Notes under the pieces: generated by a model
The model's database searches: none
Told to the model about the DNA's origin: nothing
The model's input: only the letters and a program-made list of their open reading frames with translations
Shown: piece after piece, positions 11,583 to 23,569 of the stretch
Position numbering within the stretch: the stretch's first letter is position 1
Layout of the letters: the number at the start of each line of letters is the position of its first letter
Assembly (NCBI GenBank): GCA_037957365.1
Contig: JARHVA010007808.1
Location: forward strand, 496,001-560,000
Direction: 5' to 3'
Length of the DNA stretch: 64,000 nucleotides
Source of the DNA: Torreya grandis
Taxonomy: Eukaryota > Streptophyta > Pinopsida > Cupressales > Taxaceae
Made by a program: the position numbers and the translations under genes

Positions 11583-12449
11583 TTATATATTAATATGCAA
11601 AGAGAATATAAGAGCATCTTGTGCAATACCTACAACTTTTGATTCTTCCTTTCCTTCATGTTGATTGTCTTCTTTAGGCTTTGACCAACAATCTTTGCTT
11701 ATGTGCCCTATCTTTCCACAATTCCAGCATTGTGGCTTCCTGCCATTTCTAGATTTGGATCTACCTCTCACCTTTGACTTAGACCTTGATCTCCCTTTCT
11801 TTCTTTTCTCTTTTTGCCTTCCCCTACTCTCAAAACTTAAAGCATTCCTAGATGTTTCCTCTATGCTTTTCCTACAAATTTCTTCATTCAAGATTACACT
11901 AACAACATCCTCTACTTTTAAAATATTTAAAGCAGATGTAGTATTACTAACTACCATTACCAAGTTATGCCAGCTTTCAGGCAAAGAACATAATATTAAA
12001 AGAGCCTTAATTTCATCATCAAACACTATTTTGACTGAATTTAATTGATTTACAATTCCATGGAAATCATTTAGATGATTAGATATAGATCCACCTTCCT
12101 ACATTCACAAATTAAATAACTAATTCATAAGATATACCTTATTTGAAGCTGAGGGTTTTTCATATAAATTTTATAAAGTAGACATCAACTCTACCGTTGT
12201 CTTTGCCTGTGATAAATTAGATATCACAGTAGATGCCAGACTCAATCTTATAGATCCAAGAGCCTTTCTATCAAGAACTTCCCATTCTTCATCATCCATG
12301 TCTTTGGGCTTCTTTAAAGCCCCACCTAATGGTAAGTATAGATCTTTTTGATACAGATAATCCTCTGTCTGCATTCTCCAATGTTGATAATTCTTGCCAT
12401 TAAACTTCTCTATTCTCAGTTTACTTTCTTTTGCCATTACTTCTCCCAC
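11583..12449 (-). pseudogene. copia-A gag (capsid/nucleocapsid, decayed)
   Basis: The frame starting near 12449 (a second Met at 12437 gives MAKESKLRIEKFNGKNYQHW) is a typical copia gag start with the FNGxNYxxW motif. The middle is broken at about 12050-12170, with LNDFHGIVNQL and ILCSLPESWHNLVMVVSN recognisable. The end has a basic, Arg/Lys/Ser-rich stretch and one CCHC zinc knuckle, CWNCGKIGHISKDC, which binds RNA. The next block continues directly into protease without a separate start, as in the single copia polyprotein. Confidence 0.93.
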
Positions 12450-12522
12450 TCAAACATAATCCCTGTGAGTAACCTATAATCAATACACACTAACTAGATC
12501 TGAAACACCTATTAGTCAACTT

Positions 12523-12536
12523 GAGCTCTGATACCA
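12523..12536 (-). other. Primer binding site (initiator Met tRNA), copia-A
   Basis: The minus strand reads TGGTATCAGAGCTC two bases after the LTR end. This is the complement of the plant initiator-Met tRNA 3' end and the commonest PBS in plant copia elements. Confidence 0.95.
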
Positions 12537-12538
12537 CT

Positions 12539-13233
12539 TGTTGGGGATCAACCAATAAGGTTGATTACTATATGAAAGCAATTAAATGCAAAATTAAACT
12601 AGAAAGATAAGTAACTAGAATCAAAAAATAACAAATAATAAGAGATACAAAAAACCACCCTAAAAACTTGTATTAAACTCTTTACAGAAGGAATACAATT
12701 GAAGAAACTTCTTTTCTTCCACACCTCTCTCAGATGTACATATCTCTTTCTAGATCTCTTTCCCTCAAGAGCTCTCTCTCTCTCAATTACAATCAATTCC
12801 AACAACCTGGATTTATACACATATACAATTGTACTGTTCAATTCAACATTACAATAAGCTATGAAGAATTATCCTATATATAATAATTAGGAAACATGAG
12901 CATACAATTACAGCCATTAGATGCACCTCCTAATCAAGGGCTCTAAATAGTCTTACTAAAGATAGAGATGTGGACTTAAGACTAACACTTAATCCTACCA
13001 TGCAAACACTCTGTTCTATTCACAGAAATAGCTTTTGGATGCATAGGTGACCGACATCAGTCCCTACCTATCTGTGCCTATAACCGACGTCGGCTGATAC
13101 ATGACCAACACCGACATCTCCTAGTCGACTCCTGACCGATGTTGGTCACTCCTGACTGACGCCGGTGACTGTGTAAATCCTGCAACTTGCAAACTTGCTC
13201 ATTTGGTGAAGCTTTTAGCTCCACACCTTAACA
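12539..13233 (-). repeat. copia-A 5' LTR
   Basis: 695 bp, TGTTGGGG to CCTTAACA on the plus strand, next to the PBS on one side and the ACGTA duplication on the other. About 91% identical to 7615-8307 by hand count. The palindrome array at 13049-13167 lies 66-184 bp from the element-sense start. It holds about 28 of the roughly 60 LTR differences in only 17% of the length. Confidence 0.96.
13049..13167. promoter_or_regulatory. U3 palindrome array, five 14-bp motifs (copia-A 5' LTR)
   Basis: Motif starts are 13049 (GACCGACATCAGTC), 13082 (AACCGACGTCGGCT), 13103, 13134 (GACCGATGTTGGTC) and 13154 (GACTGACGCCGGTG). Steps are 33, 21, 31 and 20 bp, close to three and two turns of B-DNA alternately. 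These copies keep more CpG than those in the other LTR. The U3 location suggests protein binding sites; this is inference. Confidence 0.65.
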
Positions 13234-13238
13234 ACGTA
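13234..13238. repeat. Target site duplication ACGTA, right copy (copia-A)
   Basis: Identical to 7610-7614. The plus-strand protease frame of element Z resumes here. Confidence 0.95.
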
Positions 13239-13640
13239 GTTAAAATTATAAGATCATATAGGATGTTGTTCATTAGAAATTGGTCTAAACCTCTAAATGG
13301 AAACAAACATGAAGAAATTTGTGATCCATCAGGTTTATGGTCACTCTATTGCAATTCCCCTACACTAATTTCCAAATATGAAGTTCTTATTCTAGGCTTA
13401 TAGTTTTGTTTAAAACATAAAGTTAAGGAGCTATGAGTATTAGGGATTTAGAGTTGGTGATTAACCAAGTCAAAAATAATTTTTATATCAATTTATTATA
13501 CTTGATATTTTAAAAACACATGGTATAGTATTTTTTGAGATGTTCTATTATTTTAATATTATCTACATTCCTTATGAAAACAATCATATCATATATTCCT
13601 TAGCAGAATTAGTTGTGAATTTGACCCCTCTTTATGATTA
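13239..13640 (+). pseudogene. Gypsy element Z: protease end and RNase H-like segment (decayed)
   Basis: The first codons after copia-A encode SYRMLFIRNWSKPLNG, the C-terminal protease signature seen in many plant gypsy elements (SYGMLLxRxW). The frame then reads HEEICDPSGLWSLY, YEVLILGL, CLKHKVKELWVLG and KSKIIFI. These resemble an RNase H fold (DGSxxxxGAGxxxxxPxG, EYEALIxGL, GDSxLVxxQ) of the type used as an extra RNase H in the Tat group. Stops interrupt it from 13402. Its place upstream of RT is unexpected, since the known dual-RNase H elements carry the extra domain after RT. Confidence 0.5.
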
Positions 13641-14149
13641 TGAGATGAAATAGGTCTCAATTAAGTTATTACATTATTCCTTAATTACTACTAATGTCAA
13701 TAATTTCCAAGTCTTCAATGATGATCAACATATCATAAATTTATGAGAAACACTAGTGTGTTTAAATTGTATATCATAGATTAAAATTATAGACATAATC
13801 ACTTGAGTAGCAACTGTGATAGTGATGGAATCATTAATTTGAGAGAAAACCATATGAAAAAAGTCATGGTTTCATTGGAAATAATCTTTGACATGTATAG
13901 GTAAATTGAAAGGCCCAAACAACCAATATTTTTATATCATCAATCCATGACATTGACCTTATGATCAGTCAATGAGCCTAGAAATTTCAATCTTGACCCT
14001 AATTACATCAAGTTTAAGATGGAAGAGATAAAATGATTATTATTATGGTATAAATATGTGATATATTAGACCTATGATGACTTGAAGGTCTTCAATACAA
14101 ATGTCATCACACACACTATCATACTCAATAAATTAAAAAACCCTTTAGG
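13641..14149 (+). other. Decayed spacer of element Z, no domain recognised
   Basis: Lies between the RNase H-like segment and RT on the plus strand. Stops occur in all frames. Short coding-like pieces are present, but nothing I can assign. Confidence 0.4.
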
Positions 14150-14700
14150 TAAAGGAAATGATTTATGAATCCCATCTTAGAACCTCTTATCCATAAAGAA
14201 GATTATAATTTGATCTCAGCCAAAATTATTTTCTCAACATACCATTCCACTTGGTTGGACACCTTGGTCCATGTTTGGAAGAATAGTGAAGACATCAGAC
14301 TTTGTGTTGATTTCAAGAAATTAAGTAGAGAATCAAACAAAGATAATTATCCTTTGTCATCCCTCAATGAGGTGATCTAAATGCTTAGTGGATCCCAAAT
14401 GATGTTCTTCTTAGATGTATTCTCATGAATAACTAAGTCATAATAAACAAAGAATACAAATTCAAAACTACATTCATAACCAAGTGGGTTACTTTTTTCT
14501 ATAAGATAAATCCATTTTGTCTAATTAATGCAAGAGATAATTTACAAAGAGCCATGGATTTTGATTTCTAAGGCTTGATTTATAAGTGTATATCTATTAA
14601 CATGGATGAATTGAGTATTTTTTCTAAATGTAGGTTCGATAATATAATTTTATATAAAGGTTTTCAAAACATTAAAGAGGTATGGCATCTCTTAAAATAT
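14150..14700 (+). pseudogene. Gypsy element Z reverse transcriptase (decayed)
   Basis: The 71-codon frame at 14165-14380 encodes STWLDTLVHVWKNSEDIRLC then VDFKKLSRESNKDNYPL and LNEVI. This is the hallmark N-terminal RT block of Ty3/gypsy (VRKKxGxxRxCVDFRxLNxxTxKDxYPLP). The next block MLSGSQMMFFLDVFS corresponds to the GxxxFSxxDxxSGY region, with Ser/Gly replaced. The catalytic YxDD block is not recognisable because the following 300 bases hold many stops. Confidence 0.85.
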
Positions 14701-15639
14701 CAAGAAGAGTGTCTTTAGAGTTACTAAAGATAAGATTATGGTCCACATCATCATGAAATAAGATATTTTTATTAACCTTGAAATAACTAGTGCAATTTTT
14801 AAGCTACTTATTTCTAACATTAAAAAAGAGTTTAAGTCTTTATCTGTTAAAATAAATTTTGTACACAAATTCATTTCTAGTTTTGATGAAATTTTCAAAA
14901 CCCTTAACACTATACTTAAATAGGACATGAAAATAAAATAGATGCCTCAATCCAAGTAAACATTCCAAGACATCAAGAGTGCCATCATGCAAGCATGAAT
15001 ATTGATTAGTCCATACTTCACAAAAGACTTTTATGTCCACCCCTTTGATTATGAACACATTATAGCTACTATTATTACACAAAAGATCAAAGATGAAGAA
15101 CATCCCATCACTTTCATGAATATAAATTTAAAAGATGCAAATCTAAATTATTATATTTTATAAACATTCCTACACTCTAATGAAGGAAAAAATAATCTTA
15201 ATCACTACATTCTATAAAATAAAGTTCATGCTATTCTGACTTTTCTAGCCATAAATATTAGACTAGGATAAAATGAACTTACGTTACATAGAGGTAAATA
15301 AATGGCTAAGATGTAGGAATATGACCTTGATATTAGGCTATAAAATATGGTAATATTCTAAGACCTTACTCATTTTATCATTAAAATTGATCCCTAAATA
15401 ATTGTGATATAGATAAATAAAGATTAGATAGTGTCTGATCAGTGGCATAACCATATTATCCATTATCTTCTACATGGGGTAAGCCCTCTTGCACTTAACC
15501 AAAAAAGGATAGATTTAAGACTAAAATACTCACATTACATGTTGAATATTTGAGTCATATATAAAAAAAAACTATGAATAGATCTATCTTAGATGTGTGA
15601 CTAGAGATGAGGTTGATTGAATCATGATTAGTTTTCATG
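14701..15639 (+). pseudogene. Gypsy element Z RT end and RNase H (decayed)
   Basis: Around 15010-15180 the plus strand encodes DFYVHPFDYEHIIATIITQK then HPITFMNINLKDANLNYYI. This matches the gypsy RNase H start (DF.VYTDAS..AIGAVLxQ, then HPIAFxSxxLxxAExNY). The D-A-S acidic motif is lost. The rest, to about 15640, is too broken to divide into domains. Confidence 0.7.
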
Positions 15640-16225
15640 ACAAGTTGGAAGTGGTCACCCCTTAGAAAATAAAACAATTCACAAGATATTGTGTGCTAGG
15701 AATTATTTACCTACAATATTCAAGTATTTTCATTATCATGTTAGAATATGCAATGAATGCCAAGTGTTTGCAAAAAGTAAACACACATAGTTTTAACCCT
15801 ACAACTTTATAGAAGGCAAGCCATTCAACCAATGAAGACTTGATTTCATTGGTGTGTTTAAACTTAATCCTAATGAGGGACACGTTTTTTCTCATTTCTA
15901 TAGATTATTTCATTATATGGATTGAATTAGTGGTAACTAGAGGAAGCACAAATCAAGAAGTGATTGGATTCCTCAAAGACGATATCATTACAAGGTTTAA
16001 TGCCCATTTTTATCTCATTTTTTATAATGGGCATACATTCCATTCATATTAAATAATTGAATGGGCCTATGAAAAAAATATCATAGTGAATTTTTCATCC
16101 CATTATTACCCCTAGGGAAATGGAGTGAAGGATTTGATAAAATAAAACCTTATTGATGGAATAAAAAAAATAGCATATAAAGTAAGGAAATAACATTCAT
16201 TATGAATGAAATAATAAATGCATCA
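15640..16225 (+). pseudogene. Gypsy element Z integrase, truncated at 16225
   Basis: A zinc-binding segment appears at about 15670-15780 (YLPTIFKYFHYHVRICNECQ, the YYWPxMxxDxxxYVxxCxxCQ pattern). The core then begins near 15837 in mixed frames: FIGVFKLNPNEGHV, SIDYFIIWIELV, STNQEVIGFLKDDIITRF, FYNGHTF (usual SDNGTxF, Asp changed) and YYPGNGV. The frame ends near 16200 exactly where the family Y repeat begins, so the rest of the integrase is missing here. It may lie beyond the far end of Y. Confidence 0.82.
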
Positions 16226-16919
16226 TGTCTATAAATCAATCATGGCTCAAAGAAGATAGATTATACCTACACTTATGATTGGGAATACATTTGCTAAGCA
16301 GAACATGACCAATATGAGGATATACTAGACCTAATTAGAGGATCACTTGTATAATACACCATTTTAGAAAGGGTTCCAATGCCTACGATATAACACAATC
16401 ACTTAACAACCCTAAAAATGTCCTAGGTTTGATATTTACTCTATTCTATTAAAGAAGAAATTAAATATAATATAGTATAAACCAAAGCTTGTGGTACAAA
16501 GTAGGGGTTAGAAATAAAACAAATTAAACTAAACATGTATAAAAGACATACTATCATCAATGTATATAGAATTATAATACATGGAATAGAAGCACAACTG
16601 CATTATCTATCTACTCTTACAAAAAATAAATAAAGTTATGACTACTTACCTTGAAGGCAAACCCACCAAGCCTCAATCTCTCCCTTGGCTAAGGTGTTTC
16701 ACAAGATATTGTTGTGGTATGTACAGATAAAAAAGACAAATTACCTCTAGGCTACACAATTGATCTATGCATCCAAAAAACTTCTGCATAAGATAATATC
16801 CATATCTCCAAAGAAAGTATGGAACCCTAAGATTTATTATTCAAGTACAATGATCAATAAGTAGATGTTCATTCACATTTATTATTCTTCACTTTTCTAT
16901 TCTCAAATGGTTTGAAATG

Positions 16920-16922
<3 letters not shown>

Positions 16923-16981
<59 letters not shown>

Positions 16982-16988
16982 TGTATGT
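16923..16988. repeat. (AT)n(GTAT)n microsatellite in Y LTR copy A
   Basis: About 15 AT units pass into eight ATGT units. Copy B has only CCTTGTATATGTAG at the same place (near 29600), so the array grew after the two LTR copies separated. Confidence 0.97.
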
Positions 16989-17024
16989 GAATTTTTCCAT
17001 AAATCCTTCCAAATATGTCAATTG

Positions 17025-17051
17025 TACAGGGTTGACCTAGCTAACCCTGTA
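17025..17051. repeat. Hairpin 1 of Y LTR copy A
   Basis: Arms TACAGGGTT (17025-17033) and AACCCTGTA (17043-17051) are perfect complements around a 9-base loop containing GACCTAG. At the same place copy B (29655-29683) has different but still complementary arms. Confidence 0.85.
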
Positions 17052-17135
17052 TGTTTTTAGGAGATAAATAACTAGGTCTTGAGCTAGGTTAGTTGAAGGG
17101 ATTACAAAAATCTCAAGTGAAAATACCCAAAAATA

Positions 17136-17164
17136 GTATAGGGTCAACCTAGTCGACCCTATAC
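17136..17164. repeat. Hairpin 2 of Y LTR copy A
   Basis: Arms GTATAGGGTC (17136-17145) and GACCCTATAC (17155-17164) are perfect 10-bp complements around AACCTAGTC. The inner AGGGT is shared with hairpin 1 of the same LTR. The counterpart in copy B is 29761-29786. Confidence 0.88.
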
Positions 17165-17507
17165 AGTAATCAGATGCTAAAAACTATACAAGTTCATCCC
17201 CATCAACCTAGTATAATCAACTAGAAAAAGGGGTTTAAGGTAAGAAAAAGGGGGATAATGATGTGACAAATGTTTAGAATTGTTGAGACAAAGAAGAATA
17301 ATCTTAAGGTAAATAGTTTTAAGAGACAAGTGTGTAGATAGTAAATGTAAAAATGGACAATAATCTTACAAAGCACTAATGATCTACCCATCCCTTTCTT
17401 GGTGGACCCCTTAAGGCATGTACTCAGAGAGATTGAGACTCAATAGGTTCCTATAAGATACAAAGTATCAGTAAGTGATAAAAGTTTGAAAATATTATGT
17501 GTGTACA

Positions 17508-17840
17508 TATTCCCCACTCAAATCTCATCACATGCCATATAAGTTCAACACAGGATGGTGCTTCAGGATAGAACATGATAACACACAACATTGATGATAT
17601 AATTGAAAAACACATACCTTTATCTACCTTAGTACTACAGATAAATAATTAGACTAAAAGAGATGTGAAGGTGTCCAATGTGAAGAACACTAGGCAAACT
17701 TGTAGAAGTTAGTACAAAAAATAGCCATGGGTAAATTATTACTTAAGTTTTTATTTTGAAATAGAGACTAGAAATAAGTAGATATTATGAGATATAATAG
17801 TGATATAATATCTATTTGGGTGTGATTTTTTAGGAATAAT
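17508..17840. other. Y1 spacer next to the LTR
   Basis: Colinear with 30064-30340 in Y2 (shared AGTTAGTACAAAAAATAGCC). Compared with Y2, about 1.3 kb that lies after this point is missing in Y1. No coding sequence is recognised. Confidence 0.5.
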
Positions 17841-20190
<2,350 letters not shown>

Positions 20191-21306
20191 GGTACCAATG
20201 GGCTACACTATCCTAATGTGCTCATAGGCCCAACATTATAGAATCATAATGACATCCAATCCATATTGTCTCTAGGTCTTCCAACCCTAGAGCTCCCTAT
20301 AAATCTATACTAGTAAAGTTTATGCCCATGCAAAGACTATATAGTGCTTTAGAATATCTATCACCACACCAGTCAAGCTCTATAAAAATATACCTCCCCT
20401 TGAGTCTAAGAGTACATAACAAGATATATATATCATCATTATAGTGAGTACACCTCTCCCCACTATATCAACTCTATATAGAGGATCAAAAGTAGAACCA
20501 CCAGTAATAAATTTGATAGATTTCACATCATCACCATATAGGCATGTTAATGTTTCTCCTCATCCCTGCTCATCCATAGGTACTATGGGTACTCTCTACA
20601 CTATAAGTTGTATAATCTAGTAGATATCATCCTTGATGATGGTCGTCTCCCCAATCAAAAGCTATAATGTCCCAATAGTAACATCCCAATGATCCACCAA
20701 AGTATCCAACAAACCCATGTCTTGATGGATGCATCTATAGTGACACACCCCTCCCAAGCCTAAGGCCTCTAGGTGGGCCCAATCATCATCACCTAGTTAA
20801 ACTTATAATCACTCCACTAAGGGTGGTACTCAATCTTGCATCCATAGTAGAACTTGTGTATGTCACCAATATACATATAAGCCTAAAATCTCATTAAAAC
20901 TCCAACTTACCCTAACTCTAGACTCTAATCTAAGCCCTTCACATTTTTTTGTGTAAATCAGTATCAATCGCTTATGGATCAATGTTATTACATATAGATC
21001 ATCACCATTTTAGTGAAATGACATCAATTCCCTATGGATCATTTTTGATTCATTAGGTAAATAGTGATAATTCTTTGGTTATATCCTCTCATAATCCTAA
21101 CTCCAAAAATCCTAAAAAAATCAAACAAATAATAAAATAATAAACCCACCTCATCCTATGCACACCGTTGTTACCTCAATCTATTGTTGTTAGCCTCCAT
21201 ATCATTTTTAGAAAACTCATTATTTGAGCTCTTAGGTGTTAATTCATTTTCATGAATATAAAACTATCCCTTTTCTGAATTGGACTTATCTATATAACCA
21301 ACTTTA

Positions 21307-21341
21307 AATCGATGTTGATTAGTTTTGAATCAACATCGATT
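21307..21341. repeat. Paired palindromic motifs forming a 16-bp perfect hairpin
   Basis: AATCGATGTTGATT (21307-21320) and AATCAACATCGATT (21328-21341) are 21 bp apart and complementary. With flanking bases they give 16-bp arms (21305-21320 and 21328-21343) around AGTTTTG. The second motif differs from GACCGACGTCGGTC only by transitions (six of 14 sites). Confidence 0.8.
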
Positions 21342-22400
21342 TAGTGAATTATCATTGATTCATTTTGGATTGGCCCTAATTTTCCCTTTTTTGCACTACT
21401 TTTAATTTTACATACATCTAACCTTGATCTTTGTCTTTATCATGGTACCTTAACACACTTACCCTATTATTTATCCTATACCATTTTAGGTTTGTGTATT
21501 TCAACCCCTTGTTAGTCCCATAACTTGTGTAATGTGTGTACTCTTTTAGGTATCTCCCCTCAATGGGTCCCAAGAGTGCATTATCCCTTGAGAAAAATTA
21601 TATATAAGTAATGTGCATACCATATAACACACTAGATGCTTTGATTAGCCAAACCCTATCAGTTTTTCTCTTTTTTATCCTTCCTTTAAACCCACCTATT
21701 TGTAGTTGTGGAACTTTATTATAGGATTTGTCCTAGGGCATATTTGCCTATATTATCTTACATCTTGTTCATGTAAAACATATACTTCATGTTATGAATT
21801 TGTGTTATTATATTTCATATGTTATCTACCCATCCCATCCATTATTATATTTTTAAAACCCATTACCCATTCCTTATTCTCTACTAGCTCCTAGTTTGAT
21901 GGGGATACCTCCTCACATAAACATGGGGTAGTGGACCTCTCATGGTTTTTATCTTGTGGCATGTATTCCATGCTAATCCAAAAAAAGGGGAAAATGTAGA
22001 AACTATAATTTCTTACCTTATGTATGATTGATTAGATTTCATAGGACCTTATTTTTATTTAATATCCTAAATAATACCTATCTTAAGGTTTAGTATATTT
22101 ACCATTTATAACCTAATAACTTGCCTTTTACTATTAAATTTATACCCTCTAACCTACTAAATCCATTAATAACCTAAATAATCTACCCCCTAACCACTTT
22201 ACCCCCATATAGTTTCATTACCAACATCTCCACATGTATCAAATCCAATTTTACCTATGGTTAAAATAAAGATTTCCAATTTAGGTGAATAGGTGCTGAT
22301 TTCCCTGAGATCATCATCGATCCTCTAGATTGATGTCAATCCATAAATACCTAACCAACCTTTGCATTCAAGACCCAAAAACTTAGAACCTCAAATTTCT

Positions 22401-22670
22401 ACTAGATTTCTTATAGAATTATAGATGTCCTTAATGACACTCTACCAAAATTTTGATACATTTACTTTTTCTTTCATAAAACATGATAATCTCTACCAAA
22501 ATTTAGGACACTCTACCAAAATTAAAGAATAAAACATGATAATCTATAATAATCTCTATGATAATCTTTCATTTTCATAAAACTAGATTTCTTACAGAAT
22601 TATAGATGTCCTTAATGACACTCTACCAAAATTTTAATAAAACATGATAATCTCTAATCATGTTTTATTC
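22401..22670. repeat. Direct duplication, about 181-bp offset
   Basis: The segment from ACTAGATTTCTTATAGAATT at 22401 to CTACCAAAATTTT recurs from about 22582 with one or two changes. The interval holds further short copies of CTCTACCAAAATT and ATAAAACATGATAATCT. Probably slippage or replication-based duplication. Confidence 0.85.
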
Positions 22671-22816
22671 TTCATTTTCTATCAATTTACTTTGTTGTTA
22701 TATACTTGTATAATCTCTAGAATATAATTTACATTCCTCTACATCCTTTTATCAGCCTTTGTCATAAAATTTATCTCATTTATTATATATATTTAATTAA
22801 GCTCAATCACATAGAG

Positions 22817-22891
22817 AATCGATGCTGATTCATTTTGGATCAACATCGATTCTAAAAATTAACATCAATCTTATCAATATCAACATTGATC
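22817..22891. repeat. Four palindromic motifs at 21/19/21-bp steps
   Basis: Motif starts 22817 (AATCGATGCTGATT), 22838 (GATCAACATCGATT), 22857 and 22878 (TATCAACATTGATC). The first two pair into a 15-bp hairpin with one mismatch. Spacing is the same as in the copia arrays. Confidence 0.7.
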
Positions 22892-23569
22892 AATTATGTT
22901 TAATTTTTAGAACTAGAGACCTTGATCTTAGACCCTTGTCTATAATATTTATTCATTTCCTATCCTTTTAATATGGCCTTTCAATGTAGATGACTCTACT
23001 AGGCATAGTACATGATGTAATCAATATCATAGATCTCTCTATAGTATCCCAACCCTTATTTGTTGATCAAAGTGACATAGATTAAAGTTATTTCTTTATG
23101 CTATTATTTATTCTCCCTCTCTCAAAACCACTAAATACCAATTAGACGTCATACAAGATGCTGTAAATGTCATCATGGCTTAATGAGATGAATATTATGC
23201 TTATAGTGATAACTTAAATGATAATTGAGTCTTAATTTTCATTGTTATCATATCTTATATCCATTGTAATTTCATATGTTGTTTATCCATTTGATTATGT
23301 AAACAAGTGAGATGACATCCATTTGAGGAAGTTCATAACTTCCCAAAACTGGTTTCTAACTAGGCAGCTCACCAAATTATCTATTAATTTATTTTTTCTA
23401 AGTTTTTACATGTTTGCATGTTATTCTTCCTATATAAAAATGAGCTCTCACAGTCATTGGATTCAAATTGGTGTACAACATATTATAATCCACCATAAAC
23501 CCTATTTTAATTTGAGTTTTTATTAATTAATATTTAATTTTTATAAGAATGAAAAAATACTTAAACACA

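Larger units (their letters stand above)
7615..13233 (-). mobile_element. copia-A: near-complete Ty1/copia LTR retrotransposon
   Basis: The 5.6-kb element is bounded by 693/695-bp LTRs starting TGTTGGGGATC and ending CCTTAACA, with an intact 5-bp duplication ACGTA. In minus-strand order it has a 5' LTR, a PBS matching the initiator-Met tRNA 3' end, gag with a zinc knuckle, protease, GAG-pre-integrase, integrase, a repeat-rich linker, RT with YVDD, RNase H, a polypurine tract and a 3' LTR. That domain order defines Ty1/copia. Every domain carries stops or frameshifts, so it is not autonomous. By hand I count roughly 60 LTR differences (about 91% identity), nine in ten of them transitions, nearly half falling inside the palindrome array. 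It is inserted in the protease of plus-strand element Z. Confidence 0.97.
16226..17507 (-). repeat. Family Y long terminal repeat, copy A
   Basis: About 1.28 kb starting TGTCTATAAATC and ending GTGTACA, colinear with 28862-30063 (for example the conserved CAAAGCTTGTGGTACAAAG and GGTTCTTGCAAGATA-like segments). On the plus strand TATTCCCCACTC follows its right end, a purine tract on the minus strand, fitting a 3' LTR of a minus-strand element. Boundaries are set by TG/CA ends and by where similarity starts, so they may be off by tens of bases. No target duplication was found. Confidence 0.6.
20191..23569. other. Y1 internal stretch of unknown nature with dispersed quasi-palindromes
   Basis: Pyrimidine-rich on the plus strand, with no frame I can assign to pol or to a host gene. 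Y2 has no equivalent (its 49690-50500 does not align by eye), so this may be a separate insertion, or internal sequence lost from Y2. It holds repeated ATCAACATCGAT-like motifs, often paired 21 bp apart, and an imperfect duplication near 22400-22670. Confidence 0.4.

Noticed and set aside
11665..12048. 127-codon plus-strand frame
   Set aside because: It is the shadow of copia-A gag on the opposite strand; the zinc knuckle and FNG motif are on the minus strand.
21305..21343. Rho-independent terminator
   Set aside because: A strong hairpin, but the setting is a plant nuclear retroelement, and the arms match a dispersed motif, not a GC stem with a T run.
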